DNA from: Ichthyophis bannanicus | Lineage: Eukaryota > Chordata > Amphibia > Gymnophiona > Ichthyophiidae | Direction of reading: 5' to 3' | Length of the DNA stretch: 64,000 nucleotides | NCBI GenBank assembly: GCA_033557465.1 | Contig: CM066034.1 | Span: forward strand, 412,216,159 to 412,280,158 | Part shown: positions 32,501 to 44,186 of the stretch, piece by piece | Layout: every line of letters starts with the position of its first letter | Position numbering within the stretch: position 1 is the first letter of the stretch | Program-made: the position numbers and the translations under genes | The notes under the pieces: generated by a model | What the model was told of the DNA's origin: nothing | The model's database searches: none | What the model saw: the letters and a program-made list of their open reading frames with translations, nothing else

Positions 32501-33496
32501 GTTCCACGGCGCAGTAAAACACCGCAGAAGGTGGAGAGAGGGCGGAGAGAAGGGGTCAATGGGCAGAGTGTGGGCGGGGAGAGGCTCCATTCACACTAAC
32601 GCGCTGATCTGAAGAGCTGAATCCTAACGCAATTGAAAACCTGCCGTTAGATGCACATTTGCAGGGGAGAGAAATCATTTCAGTGTCAGCAATGTACAGC
32701 ATAGGCAGGGAAACCTACAAAAAGTGATGTGTGATACATGTGCACAGAACAAAAGGGCACATAAACATTGAAAATGACCTCAACAAACTGGAAAAAAAAC
32801 ATAACCAAGCTGACCAATAGTGATATTAATGGGAAACATCAACCCCCCCCCCTGAGAAAGCTCCAAAAAAAAGATATTAATCGTGGAAGGGTCTATGCTC
32901 CGTCCCCATACAAGGTGAATGAGCCCACAGTGAAATAACGCTGATCAGGGCTTTCCCTTGTTATTGGACAGGTGTCCTATGGCATGCAAATGTCCCACAA
33001 CAGCAGGGTGGGCATGTCAGAATGGGCAACGACAGATGCCGGAAAAGGGGATACAGAGGGCCGCAGGCGGCACATGCTGTGGTGCAGCTGGGCCACAGTG
33101 CAGACTAGGGTGGTACCTAGGTGGCCCATACATATACTGAAACAGCAAAGCAGCCATACAGCAACTGCTGAAGGCCCAACATGGGCACGACTGTGTTTCC
33201 CACAGTGTCACAGGGGATAGTACACAGCAGCTACCCCCAAGGGCACGGAACATTGGCAGGCAGTGCTAGGGGGAAGCAGGACACCTATGCAGGCACCCCT
33301 ACCCCAGAACCCGCACCATAGGCAGCCACCTACCCGCACACTGGATGGCCTGAGGCTGCATGCCATCAGCACCACCAGCAGAAGGGCATGTCAGCATGGA
33401 GGCAGAGGCATACTGGTGGTGGAGGGGGCAGTGGCCCTGTCTGATGAACAGTCATGGTATGACCAGGGAATATACTGACTCTGTGACAACACAGTG

Positions 33497-33566
33497 GTGC
33501 AGTGCACAAAACCAGTGTATTCACAAGCAGAAGGTCAGAGGTTCAAGTCCCAGCTGTGGTTCCTGC
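33497..33566 (+). ncRNA. tRNA-like module
   Basis: A-box-like TGGTGCAGTGC at 33497-33507 and a canonical B-box GGTTCAAGTCC at 33542-33552. It is conserved at the same place in the other copies (43138-43193 minus; 45687-45742 plus). Acceptor-stem pairing is not convincing, so it is a tRNA-derived promoter module rather than a tRNA gene. Confidence 0.5.
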
Positions 33567-35597
33567 CAACCCAGTCCCCATATTTTACCCACTACTTAAA
33601 CGTGCTAATACAGACAGAACCTTTATTGCAGATGACGTAAACATGCCCAAAACACCTACATTTTACCCTACAGAGCACAGACACCATAAACATGCGCAGT
33701 ACCTAGAGCAGAGTCTCCCAAATGCAGTCCTGGAGGGCCAAACACCATCCAGGTTCCATGCTGCCTCTAATAAAGATGCCTGTACTGCATTTCTATGTGC
33801 CGCCCCCATGGTATGCAGATGTATCTCATGCATATTCATGAGGGACAGCATGAAAACCTGAACAGTGTTTGGCCCACCAGGACTGGAGTTGGGAACTTCT
33901 GCCCTAAAGCAGCTGCCAACAGGGGCAGACACACCCACACCCACAGGCTCCATTATCCAATGCCTCCTGGAGCGGCAGGATGTTGGGTCCTGCGTGCATC
34001 TCCCAATACTAGCATTTGCATACCTTGGCAATGCCACCCTAAACCTGGGAATACGGTAAACATCTATCAAATGGTTGCTATGATTACTGGCAGATAGCAA
34101 TTCCAAAGTTAAGCACAATTTGCTGATTGAGCTGCATCATAGCAACCTTTCTGATGTCTGTGGAGTGTGCTGCAGGTCTTGTATCTGACAATGTTTACCA
34201 CCCTGGGGAGTGACCTAATAGTGTTGCGTACCATAGCCATGCCTGCACTGTGCCCACTGGTGCGGTGGCCAGGGCTGCCAAACACCTCTATAGTTGCACA
34301 ATGCTGGCATAGGTGTGGGGAGTGTGTGTCTGTCTATCCAGTGTGTGGTGGCTGCAAACACCCTCCACAGCCCACACTGCTAGCACTGTTGCCAGTATTG
34401 GCCTGCCAATGTGCATAATGAGGAGCAAGGTACCGTGGGAATAGCCAGGATAGGATGGCCTGGCCTGGATCCATCTGTACATAGCATAGGGCAATGGCTC
34501 AGACATTGTAGTGGCCGGCCACCACCTGCATGGACAGAGTGGTCACAGCATGTCCTGCTCGGAGGTCACTCTCACCCTGACTGAGCAGTGACCACGGCAT
34601 GGCTAGGTTCCCCCATGGTGCTATGTAGTATTTCTCTCATGTGATGTTTATGGGTCCCTTTGGGGCCCAATCACTGACTTATCTGCTTGGTGTGTATGCT
34701 GACATCCCAGTTCTGAGTACATGCATCTCTTCCAGGACCATGCACTATGGCCTAGCTAGAAGGCTGTCAGCAGCTAGTATGTGTTTTGCTGGAGCACCTT
34801 GCAGGGTGCAGCGGCTGGAGGCTGGCTGCTGGAGAATGTCAGATAGTGGGAGATGGGGGGCATCAGACCATTTCCAGGCCTACTGTCTGTCTGCTGTTGC
34901 TTTATGGCTGTGTACAGCTCTTCATTCCCTGCCCTGTAGGGTGTCTGTTCCTCAGCAGGACTGGGGTTGATGGTCCTCCTCTACTGCTACCATTGCAGGG
35001 AGGTAGAATGTGGATCTATTGGTGGGTGATCCTGTTTCCCACTCTGAGCCCCTGAGGGTGGGTTGTGTGGTGGTACATAATCTGCCTATGGATCCAAACA
35101 CCTCCCCTCCTTCACCTACCTCATGTAACCATGGCACCAACACAGGATATGCACTATTCTGGGTGCATCTAGCCCATAAGGGCTAGACATGACTGAGAAA
35201 TACAGAAGGATACAGATGTATTCTAGGTGTGTCTGCAGGAACTACTTATCACACACTGATGGAGACCTGCAGCATGGCGTATTTTAGCCATGAAAGGTGC
35301 TGTGGACCTGGTGCTGGGCGCCCCACCTCACCCTCAGGGTGAGCACAGTACCTGCACAATGTGACGGTCTGTGGCTACTCTGTGCCAGTACCACACATGG
35401 TCAGTTCCCCCTACCAGGCCGAGGTGCTGTGGGGGTGCATACCCCATCTTGTGCCCATCTGTCGACTGCTGATTTGCATGTGCAGTGCATCATGGGTACG
35501 GGTGGGTTAACCCTATCCTGGTAACCACAGCAGACAGTTTGTGTGGTGACGTGCAGTCCTTCTGCAGCCAGCCAGGGTTTTGCTAGCAGTTATAGAG

Positions 35598-35665
35598 CTG
35601 TAGCCCACTGGTTACTTCACTGTCTGTGAAACAAGAGGTCATGGGTTCAAATCCATGGTGGGGTT
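35598..35665 (+). ncRNA. tRNA-like module
   Basis: A-box TAGCCCACTGG at 35601-35611 and B-box GGTTCAAATCC at 35644-35654, at tRNA-like spacing. The counterpart in copy 3 is at 53526-53579. Confidence 0.5.
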
Positions 35666-35739
35666 ATTTGATAGGGCTGTCTGAGGCATTGTCTATTTTT
35701 AATGTACATTAGTGCTGCCAGCAAAAACACCCTCAGAGT

Positions 35740-35895
35740 ACTGTAACCTTAAGGTGCCTCATAAGGCGCCCTATCAAGCACCTTATAAGGTGTCCTATAG
35801 GGGACATTATAGGGTGCCTTGGCGGATAGTGCACTTTATAATGTGCCCTATGGAGTGCGTTATGGGGTGCCTTATGCGGCACCTTAGGTTACGCC
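35740..35895. repeat. AAGGTGCC/TTAT palindromic microrepeats
   Basis: Short variants of AAGGTGCCTCATAAGGCGCC and TTATAAGGTGTCC, each partly self-complementary. The same microrepeat appears at 40620-41040, 47975-48125, 51695-51905 and 53675-53880. Confidence 0.75.
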
Positions 35896-35999
35896 ACCGT
35901 GAGGGTGTGTTTGTTGGCAGCACTAATTAAAATAAAAGTAAAATGCCTCAACAATCACTACTTAAATGTAAAGGGTGATGCCTCAGCCAGCCTTATGCA

Positions 36000-36064
36000 T
36001 TCTGGGGAATCAAACCCATGACCCCGTACCATCAGTCGGTGTAGTAACCCTTGTGCTACAGCTG
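36000..36064 (-). ncRNA. tRNA-like module (minus strand)
   Basis: On the minus strand: A-box TAGCACAAGGG (36048-36058) and B-box GGTTTGATTCC (36005-36015). It is oppositely oriented to the module at 35598. The pair is repeated in copy 3 (53526 plus, 53989 minus). Confidence 0.5.
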
Positions 36065-36274
36065 TTTCTGTGTTTGTATGTCTGCGTGCCTTCTTAAGAT
36101 TAACGCGTGGTAACGTGCCACGGCTCCATCATGTAACGCTCATTAATTTATGGCGCCTTGTAACGTGCGTTATCGGTTACAATGTACCGCCCATGTCCTT
36201 ATTTGGGTATTTCTGCCTCTACCGCGGATCCTAACGTGAATGGCATTACCGCAGTTTATTAAACATACCCCTTA

Positions 36275-36900
36275 TTGTTGGTTTAAGTATTATCTTGTAA
36301 GAATCAAAAACTAAAATGGCCTACTAGCAGAGATGGTTGGGGTCATTATGCTAATAGATTTGAGCATCCTTGGAATGCATATGGAGAATAGTTGATGCTA
36401 GGTCGCTTACACTGTTCTATAGCCAAAATGCTTATGAAATAAATTCAGTCACACTTTACTAAGTCTGGGTTACTGATAGCAAAAATCATATTTAAAATTA
36501 ATTATTGGCCCTAGATTTCAATTTACACTACTGGGTCAGTACCTACAACATCAACTTCTTAACTGCTAAGGATATGTGAATTATAATGGGAAGGGATCTC
36601 AATTTAAACCATAAATTACTAAAATACATGCACATCTTCTACTGGATTTGTGATAAATCTATGTTTTTGTTTGAACGGTACTTGCTTTTCAGGTAAAACA
36701 ATTAATGAATGAATTTGAAGGTGCTGTGTCATACATGATATGAATTGCATCATGTTTTTCATAGAAGCCATGGATGATGCAATCCTAACTCAGCTTAATC
36801 ACTTCACTCTGCAGATCAAATTGCACAACATTTCTTTAATGAACATGACATGTCAGTAGTATTTTGGCTGTAGACCAGTTTTCTCAGTGTTTGATTTTTT
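36275..36900. other. AT-rich spacer
   Basis: No recognisable gene or repeat terminus. Stops are dense in all frames. Confidence 0.4.
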
Positions 36901-36929
36901 TCTGTTTAGCCAAAGTGAAAGATGTCTCG

Positions 36930-37255
36930 TTTGAACAATTCACGTTTGTAGTGAAATTACTTTTGCATCCCAAAAACATAGTATAACCGTGTTGATTAAG
37001 AAAGCCTACCAGCTTTACTTTGGTTGCAAAATTGGAGATCAGGACAAGAGCTGGCCCATACACATATGCTGCAACACCTGTGCAATAAATCTTCACCGTG
37101 ATACGAAGAGAGCGGACAGATCATATTAGAAATTGTTACTTCTGCATGGTGTCTTCTGTTGGGAAAGGTTTGTCAAAAAAGAAAAAATGGATTGCGCAGT
37201 ATCCAAACATTTCATCAGCTATACGAAGAAGGACTGCTGGTTCCTAATGCTCCAT
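36930..37255 (+). pseudogene. Fragment of a repeated protein family with GDQDK motif
   Basis: Codons from about 36967 give SITVLIKKAYQLYFGCKIGD, then QDKSWPIHICCNTCAINLHR up to a TAG near 37128. After a frame change, KKWIAQYPNISSAIRR is visible near 37180-37230. The set 'YFG.K.GDQDK.W.PH.CC..C' plus 'YPNI.SAIR' is shared, from memory, by a multi-copy uncharacterised protein family in animal genomes; the Cys pair suggests a zinc-binding segment. Function unknown. The copy is broken and is cut by the CR1-B 3' end at 37257. Confidence 0.4.
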
Positions 37256-37530
37256 ACGAACATGAGATATGCCATACAGGGTCAGACCAAGGTCCATCAA
37301 GCCCAGTATCTTGTATTAAACAGTGGCAAATCTAGGTAACAAATACCTAGCTGTTTCCCCAAAAAACACAAGTTCCACAATGCTTGCATTGGGGCAAGCA
37401 GTGGATTTCCCTGGGCCCCTTTAATTATGGTTTATGGCCCTTTCCTCCAGGAACTTGTCGAAACCTTTTTTAAACACAGCTACACTAACAGCTTTTATTA
37501 CATCCTCCAGTAATGAATTCCAGAGTTTGA

Positions 37531-37912
37531 TTACACGTTGAGTGAAAAATATTTTCTGTTATTAGTCTTGAATAGGTCACACTGTAGCTTCATTGCATTT
37601 CCCCTAATCTTTCTATATTTTGATGGCGTAAACAATTGATCTACGTTTACACATTCATTAATTAATTTATCAACATCTTTCATATCTCCCCTCAGCCGTC
37701 TTTTTTCCAGACTGAAGAGCCCTAACCATTTTAGCCTCTCCAACCCCTTTGCCATTTTGGTGGTTCTTCTTTGTACCTTTTCTAATAACATTATATTCTT
37801 TTTAAGATACGGCAATGAGAATTGCATACAATATTCAAAATGCGGTCGCACAATGGAATGATACAGAGGCATTATAATATCATTTGCTTTATTCTCCATT
37901 CCTTACTTAGTT
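37531..37912 (-). pseudogene. CR1-B reverse transcriptase C-terminal part
   Basis: Reads MENKANDIIMPLYHSIVRPH, EYCMQFSLPYLKKNIMLLEK, LEKRRLRGDMKDVDKLINE and KYRKIRGNAMKLQ, the C-terminal segment after the catalytic domain. It is continuous with the upstream part at 38948 and beyond if the L2 insertion is removed. Small deletions around GLERLKWLG shorten it. Confidence 0.75.
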
Positions 37913-38947
37913 ATTTAGTTATTTATTTGGTTTTATACCACGCTATTCATGATCAGCACGGTTTACAAAATAACAACATATTACATGGAACAGTTTAAAT
38001 TAAACATATCACATTGAACATTTTCCATTGAACAGTAGCATGTAAGGCTAGGAACTATTTACAGTCTAACAGAATCTTGAGTATGATATTGATATTGATG
38101 GGCAAGGCTTTAAGTTACATGGTCGAAAGCAAGATGGAATAGGTGTGTTTTGGTTGCTTTGCGAAAGGTGGCCAAATCTGAAAAGAGATGAATAGGAGCA
38201 GGTAAGGAGTTCCATGGTAGAGGGGCGAAGAGGGAGAAGGCTCTGTTCATTGCGAATTGGGATCTTTTTCTAGTCATGGATGGGATGGTGAGAGTGTTTA
38301 CCATATTTGTTCTTCTTGCTCTGTTGTCCAGAGTCCAGTGTAGAAGCTCTTCCAGCGAGAATGCGGAAAGCTGATGGAGGATTTTGAATGTTATCAGGAG
38401 AGTTTTGTATTTAAGTCAACTGCTTATTGGGAGCCAGTGAAGATGGATTATGAGACGAGATACATGTTTATGTCTGGAAGCTCCATAGATGGTCCATGCA
38501 GCCGTATTCAATGCTAATTGTAAAGGATGGAGAGTATATCCAGGAAGCCCATGCAAGCTGATATTTGCATAGTCGAAGAGTGGAGTAATAATGGCTTGGA
38601 AGACAGTACGGAAGTCAGTAGGCTCCAGTAAGGGTCGGAGATAATGGAGGAAACATATTTTATGATAGATAGCCTTTGTGATATTACTTATATGGGGTTC
38701 CATGCTTAGGGACTGGTCCAGAGTGATGCCCAGATATCTAATATCCCGATTAGACCAGCTCAGCATTCTTAACCTGCAGGTATGTCAGAGGAGTGAATGT
38801 TGGGACTTTCATGACAAAAAGGACTTCAGTCTTTTTATAGTTCACTTTCAGGTTGTGCATTGTTAGCCAGTCAGAGACAGCATGGAAACAGTTAATGATT
38901 CCAGTGAAATTTGGAATTTCTGTTGAAAAAGGAGTGTAGAGAAGCAC
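37913..38947 (-). mobile_element. L2 fragment inserted in CR1-B
   Basis: Minus-strand coding pieces: MLLYTPFSTEIPNFTGIINC, LKVNYKKTEVLFVM, IRYLGITLDQSLSMEPHISN, LHWLPIS, then FSLFAPLPWNSLPAPIHL and FRKATKTHLFHLAFDHVT. It ends with a TAAA-rich L2 tail (37913-37950). It starts just after the catalytic YADD, so it is strongly 5'-truncated. The empty site at 19118-19140 in the other CR1-B copy supports a clean insertion. Confidence 0.85.
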
Positions 38948-40511
38948 ATGATTTCTAACGTTCTATTTACAGTACTTTCTTGTCCACCACTGCACACTGG
39001 GTGGAGGGTTTCAACATGTTATCCACGGTGACTCCTAAATCTTTTTCCTGGGTGGTGGTTCCTAATGTGGAACCTTGCATCGTGCAACCAAGTTGTTCTT
39101 TCTTAGGTGCACAACTTTGCAATTGACCACATTAAATTTCACAAGCCATTTGGATGCCCAGTCTTCCAATTTAGCAAGGTCCTCTTGCAATTTTTCACAA
39201 TCCTCTTGGGTTTTAACAACTTTGAATAATTTTGTGTCATCTGCAAACTTGCTAACCTCACTCATTATTCCCATTTCCAGGTCATTTACAAATATGTTAA
39301 AAAGCAGCAGACCCAGCACAGATCCCTGGGGTACTCCATTATTCACCGTTCTCCATTGAGAAAACTGGCCATTTAGCTATACCCTCTACTTTCTATCTTT
39401 TAACCAGTTCCTGATCCACAATAGTACACTGCTTCCTATCCAACGACTTTTTAGTTTCACCAAAAGTCTCTGATGAGGGACCTTGTCAAAGGCTTTCTGA
39501 AAATCCAGATACACTATATCAACCAACTCACCTTTGTCTACCTTTCACTCCTTCAAAAAAACATAACAGATTAGTAAGACAAGACCTTCCTTTGCCAAAG
39601 CCATGTTGGCTATCTCCCATTAAGCCATGACTAGCTACATGTTTAGTAATTTTGTTTTTATAATGATTTCTACCATTTTTCCTGGTACTGACATCAGGCT
39701 CATCGGTCTGTACTTTCCCTAATCACCCCTCGAGCCCTTTCTAAAAAAATTGGCATTACAATGGCCATCCTCCAATCTTCAGGTATTAAAGATGATTTTA
39801 ATGATAGTTCACAGATTGCTAATAGTAGGTCTGCAATCTCATATTTCAGTTCTTTCAACACCCTTGGATGTATACCATCATGTCCTGGTGATTTGCTACT
39901 CTTCAGTTTATCAAATAATTGTAATACATCTTCCCGGTATACTGATATTTCTTTTAATTCTTCTGCGGTATCAACTTTAAATACCATAGCAGTCATGGGT
40001 AACATCTCTAAATCTTCCTCAGGAAAGACCAAAACAAAGAATTCATTCAGTTTCTTCTGCTATTGCCTTGTCCCCTCTTAGTGCTCCTTTTACCCCTTTA
40101 TCATTTAATGGTCCAACTGACTCACAGATTTTGGCTATGAATGTACTTGAAAAAGTCTTTAGTATGCATTTTTGCTTTCACAGCAAGCTTTTTCTCAAAT
40201 TTTCTCTTTGCCTGACTTATCAGTGGCTTCCATCTAACTTGCCAGTGTTTATGTTTTCAGTTTTTGTCATTTGGCTCCTTTTTCCATTTCCTGAATGATG
40301 CTTTTTGGGCTACAACAGCCTCTCTGACCTTATCTTTAAACCATGCTGACAGTATTTTGGATTACCTTCCACATTTCTTAAAGCATGGAATACAGTTGGT
40401 CAGGGCTTCCAAGATAGTATTTTTAAACAAGCCCCATGCATGATGAAAATTTTTAACCTTTGCAACTGTTCCTTTTAGTTTTTTCTTAACTATTTTCCTC
40501 ATTTTATCATA
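38948..40511 (-). pseudogene. CR1-B reverse transcriptase and linker, decayed
   Basis: Pieces in order on the minus strand: linker (40511-40120), SSKSPGHDGIHPRVLKEL and DWRMAIVMPIFLERARG (40032-39700), degraded GFGKGRSCLTNL and LDFQKAFDKVPHQRL (39600-39480), NNGVPQGSVLGLLLFNIFVN and SKFADDTKLFKVVKT (39346-39062). The FADD centre survives. Frame breaks separate each block. It is more decayed than the 18.6-20.3 kb copy. Confidence 0.8.
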
Positions 40512-40619
40512 GGGGTATGTTTACTAAACTGCAGTAATGTCATTCGCGGTAGGTTCCGCGGTAAAGTAGAGATGCCCATATAAAGGCATGGGTGGTACAT
40601 CATTACAGCAAGCTGACAA

Positions 40620-41040
40620 CTAACACGTGTTAAGACGCCTTAGACTAACGAGCGTTATAAGGCACCTTGTAAAGCGCCTTGTTAGGCGCCTTATAAGGTG
40701 CCCTGTATGCCTAGTAAGGTGCCCTGTAAGGTGCCCTATAAGGTGCCTTATAAGGTGCCATGTAAGGTGCCTAGTAAGGTGCCCTGTAAGGTGCCCTATA
40801 AGGTGCCTAGTAAGGTGCCTTATAAGGTGCCATGTAAGGTGCCTTATAAGGTGCCATGTAAGGTGCCTCATAAGGCGCCCTATAGGGCCTCCTAGGCTAA
40901 GCGCCATATTAGGCACCCTTGGACAAGGCACAGCAAAAGGCACCCTGGGCTATGGAACCATAGGTTAAGGTGGCCTAACAAGGTTATGGTGTCCTAGGTT
41001 AGTGTGCCCTAGGGACTGCAAGGTGCCTCAGGATGACATG
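40620..41040. repeat. Tandem AAGGTGCC(C/T)TATA palindromic microrepeat
   Basis: Twenty or more units such as TAAGGTGCCCTATAAGGTGC, TAAGGTGCCATG and TAAGGCGCCTTAT lie between 40640 and 40900, thinning out towards 41040. Many units are palindromic. Frames through it encode periodic VPYKVPCK-like peptides, which are artefacts. Confidence 0.9.
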
Positions 41041-41593
41041 CATGACCTGTGCGGAACAGAGACAGATGTAGCCCTAACACAAGATAGAGCACTCAGGAAA
41101 GGCAATGAACAGGTGAGTGAAGGAGGGAGAAGTGGGAGCCGCTGGACCTGCCATATCTGAGGGCATCCCATGTGCCTGCCAGGACCGATGACAAACATGG
41201 TGGGGCAGCTGTACCACAGCACAGGGTGTTGGCAATGTAAAGTGCCAGAAAAACAGTTGGTGGCAGACAATGGGAATACATGTGCCCCAGTGGAGGCAGA
41301 GGTGGCAGGATAGTTACAATGATGGGTGGACAGAGGAGTGGTGGTGCCATGCAGATCAGGCACAGGCGAGGCAAGCATGAAGAGGCGCAATGCAGGAAAG
41401 GGTATGACATGGGGTGGCAGCCTGCACTGGCAGACAGGACTCTACACAGCTGACAGACGCAGATAGACGGACCGAGGGAATGTTGGCAGTTGTGGCGTGG
41501 GTATTATGGGCTGGAAGCACAGATCTGCAAAAATATGAGCTCTACAGGCATACACACTATATGGGTAGGACAGGCAGGAGAAGGGGGAGCAAT

Positions 41594-41652
41594 GAGGAAC
41601 TGAACCCATGAACACTGCCAAGAATGGCATTGTATTAACCAGTAGGCTATAA
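41594..41652 (-). ncRNA. tRNA-like module (minus strand)
   Basis: On the minus strand, A-box-like TAGCCTACTGG (41639-41649) and B-box-like GGGTTCAGTTCC (about 41597-41608). Confidence 0.4.
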
Positions 41653-43135
41653 CCCCATGGTGTATGTCACAGCAATGTCTGGGTACAGAAGGACTGCAGG
41701 TCACCGGACAAATTGTCTGCTCTGAGTGCCAGGATAGGGTAACCCCACCAGTACCCATGATGCAATGCACATGTTGAATAGCTGTCTACAGCTGATCACC
41801 AAATGGGGTCTGCACCTCTTCGATTCCCCAGCTTGGAAAGACGAACTGACGGAGTAGCTACAGACCATGCCATTGTGCAGGTTCTGTGTTCACCCTGAGC
41901 GATAGGATGGGTGCCCAGCACTAGGTCCGCAGTACATGTGCTACTAGAGATAGGTGCTGCTGTACATCCCCATCACTACAGTGCAGCCAAAGGTAACTTG
42001 TGTCCATTTGTATCCTGCAGTCACATGTGGCCCTGTGGGACCAGACACCAGCCAGATTAGTGTGTACCCCGTGTGAGGGTCTGGCTGACATGGACAGCTG
42101 TTATCAAGGCAGAGGGGTTCCTAGAATTGCATGAGGCTGTATAGGTCACAGTGGTATACACTAACTACATACCCCAAAGGGCCCACATCACCCTTTTGTA
42201 GGTAAAGAATAGAGCCCCCACCCCAGGGAAGCAACCTCCATGTTGTTTGTACAAGACAGCTCTCCAGGGTTGGTGGGCCTGAGCCATACCTATGACTGGG
42301 ACAGTGGCAGACCAGCAGCAATGCTGGGGTTAGGTCTAGAAGCCCCATGTGCCTCCCACCACTGTCTGCCAGTCACCAGCAGACAGCACAGTCAGACTGT
42401 ACCTTAAAGGTGTTCCGACCATGCACAGTCTAACTGCAGACAGTCCACCAGGAACTATGTGCAGCAAGCAGGCATCTCAGCGATTAGGACCCCAGCACTG
42501 GGGAACACAAACATATCACTAGAGACAAATAGTGTACAGCGCTATGTGGGAACCTAGACCTGCCATGGTCACTGCTCGTTGAGAGTGAGTGCCCTCCCAG
42601 CATGCCATGCTGTGGCCACACTGTCCATGCAGGTGGTGGTCAGGCACACAGTGTCCTAGCCATTGCCCCACACCCTGTGAGGATGCATCCTGGCCAATCT
42701 GCCCTGTCCGGGCTATATCCAGAATACCTTGCTCCTCATTATGCATCTAATCAGGCTAACGCTGGTAACAGTGGGACATTTTGGGCCCAGTGAAGTGTGA
42801 GCAGCCACAGAACAATGGATAGACATACAAACACGCTCACTCCTTTTGCAGCATTATACAAAGATAGGGGTGGTTGGCAGCCCTGCCCGCCACACTAGTC
42901 CTGAGCACAGTGCCAACATTGCTAAACTGTGCAGGGGGTAGTAGTAGTGCTCTGGTGATAACATCATCCCACTGCTGGGGCCAACAGCCTGCCACTCCAT
43001 GCATCATTGGATTGTGGAGCCTGTGTGAGTGGGTGTTTGCACCCCTGTTCGCCGCTGCTTTGGGCTTTGCACATGTTGCTGTTGTATCTGCATTGTAGGG
43101 TAAAATATAGGGACATGCTCTGCTGGAACCACAGC

Positions 43136-43195
43136 TGGGACTTGAACCTGTGACCCTCTGCTCCTGGACATACTGGCTGGGTGTACTGCACCACA
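43136..43195 (-). ncRNA. tRNA-like module (minus strand)
   Basis: On the minus strand, TGGTGCAGTAC (43183-43193) and GGTTCAAGTCC (43138-43148). It matches the modules at 33497 and 45687 in the other copies, in agreement with the inverted orientation of copy 2. Confidence 0.5.
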
Positions 43196-44034
43196 CTGAT
43201 GCCATAGATGCATGGTAGTCCCTGGGGCTACCTGCACTTTTCCTCAGCCAGACCTTTTATGTTGCACTGCACACCACGTACTGCTGCAGAGCATGGCCTA
43301 GGTCCACTGCAGGGAGGTGGCACTGCCCCCTCCAGTATGGGCACACGCCCCCCTGCCAAGCTGACGTGTCCATTTGCTGTCAGTGCTGGTAGTGCGCAGT
43401 CCCAGGCCATCCACTGTGTAGGTAGGCACCTGCCTAGGGAGCGGGTTCCAGGGTGGGTGGGGCATACATGGACATCCTCACATCCCCCCATCACTGCCTA
43501 CCACTATTATGTCCCCTCCACATGGGGGCGGGATGGCTGGGGAGATGTCAGGTCTGTGCCCTAGCGACTATTGGCTAGGGTAGACCAGGTAGATATTGGT
43601 GGATTGTGTTTGGCCTTGGTTAACTGCTGTCTTGCTGATCTCCGGTGTCTATGTTCCTATGTGCCACCTAGGCGCCCGCCTGGTCCACCCTGTGCCCCAG
43701 CTGCCCATGCTACATGTCCCGCCTGCGGCCCCCTATGCCCCATTTGCACCATCGCCATAATGGCCATTCATACTTTGGCACTATGGTATTGCTGTACATG
43801 GAGCACTACTATCACAGTTCTTGGGCTCCCTGCCTGGGCTGTACATTGCTGACATGAAAATGGTTTCTCTCTCCTGCATATGTGCATCTAATGGCAGGTT
43901 TTCAATCGCGTTAGGATTCAGCTCTTCAGATCAGCGCGTTAGTGTGAATGGAGCCTCTCCCCGCCCACACTCCGCCCATTGACCCCTTCTCTCTGCCCTC
44001 TCTCCACCTTCTGCGGTGTTTTACCGTGCCGCGG

Positions 44035-44175
44035 AACATGAACGATCGTTAAGTAATGATAACGCGTGTTATGAGACGTTTTAACGCGCGTTAACGTTAC
44101 TTAATGCGCGTTAACGTTACTTAACGATCGTTAATGTTACATAACGTGCGTTATGTAACGTTACCGCAGTTTAGT
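44035..44175. repeat. Palindromic subterminal array of copy 2
   Basis: Dense GATCGTTAAG, TAACGCGCGTTAACG and TACATAACGTGCG motifs just inside the right terminus, mirroring 32375-32500. Confidence 0.75.
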
Positions 44176-44186
44176 AAACATATCCC

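Larger units (their letters stand above)
32354..36271. mobile_element. Large non-coding TIR element, copy 1
   Basis: The left end GGGGTATGTTTACTAAAC and right end TTTATTAAACATACCCC are inverted repeats, flanked by TTA at 32351-32353 and 36272-36274. At 3918 bp it has no transposase or long open frame. The interior shares roughly 85-90 percent similarity by eye with copies 2 and 3. Layout: palindromic TAACG array, GC-balanced unique-looking body, three tRNA-like modules, AAGGTGCC microrepeats, a second terminal array. A 3-bp T-A-type duplication suggests PIF/Harbinger, but the superfamily is inferred only. Confidence 0.75.
40512..44186. mobile_element. Large non-coding TIR element, copy 2 (inverted)
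   Basis: Ends GGGGTATGTTTACTAAAC and GTTTAGTAAACATATCCC, flanked by ATA at 40509-40511 and 44187-44189. The CR1-B copy at about 20690 gives the empty site ATCATAGTCTCCC, proving the boundaries and the 3-bp duplication. At 3675 bp it has no transposase. Its interior is in the opposite orientation to copies 1 and 3. It contains AAGGTGCC microrepeats (40620-41040), at least two tRNA-like modules and the palindromic TAACG array at the right end. Confidence 0.85.

Noticed and set aside
35598..36064. Functional tRNA genes
   Set aside because: The A- and B-boxes are good but the acceptor and D stems do not pair convincingly and no anticodon arm is clear, so they are listed as tRNA-like modules only.
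40627..40968. Periodic VPYKVPCK-type peptide and its antisense frames
   Set aside because: Direct translation of the AAGGTGCC microrepeat, open in several frames at once. No sign of selection for protein.
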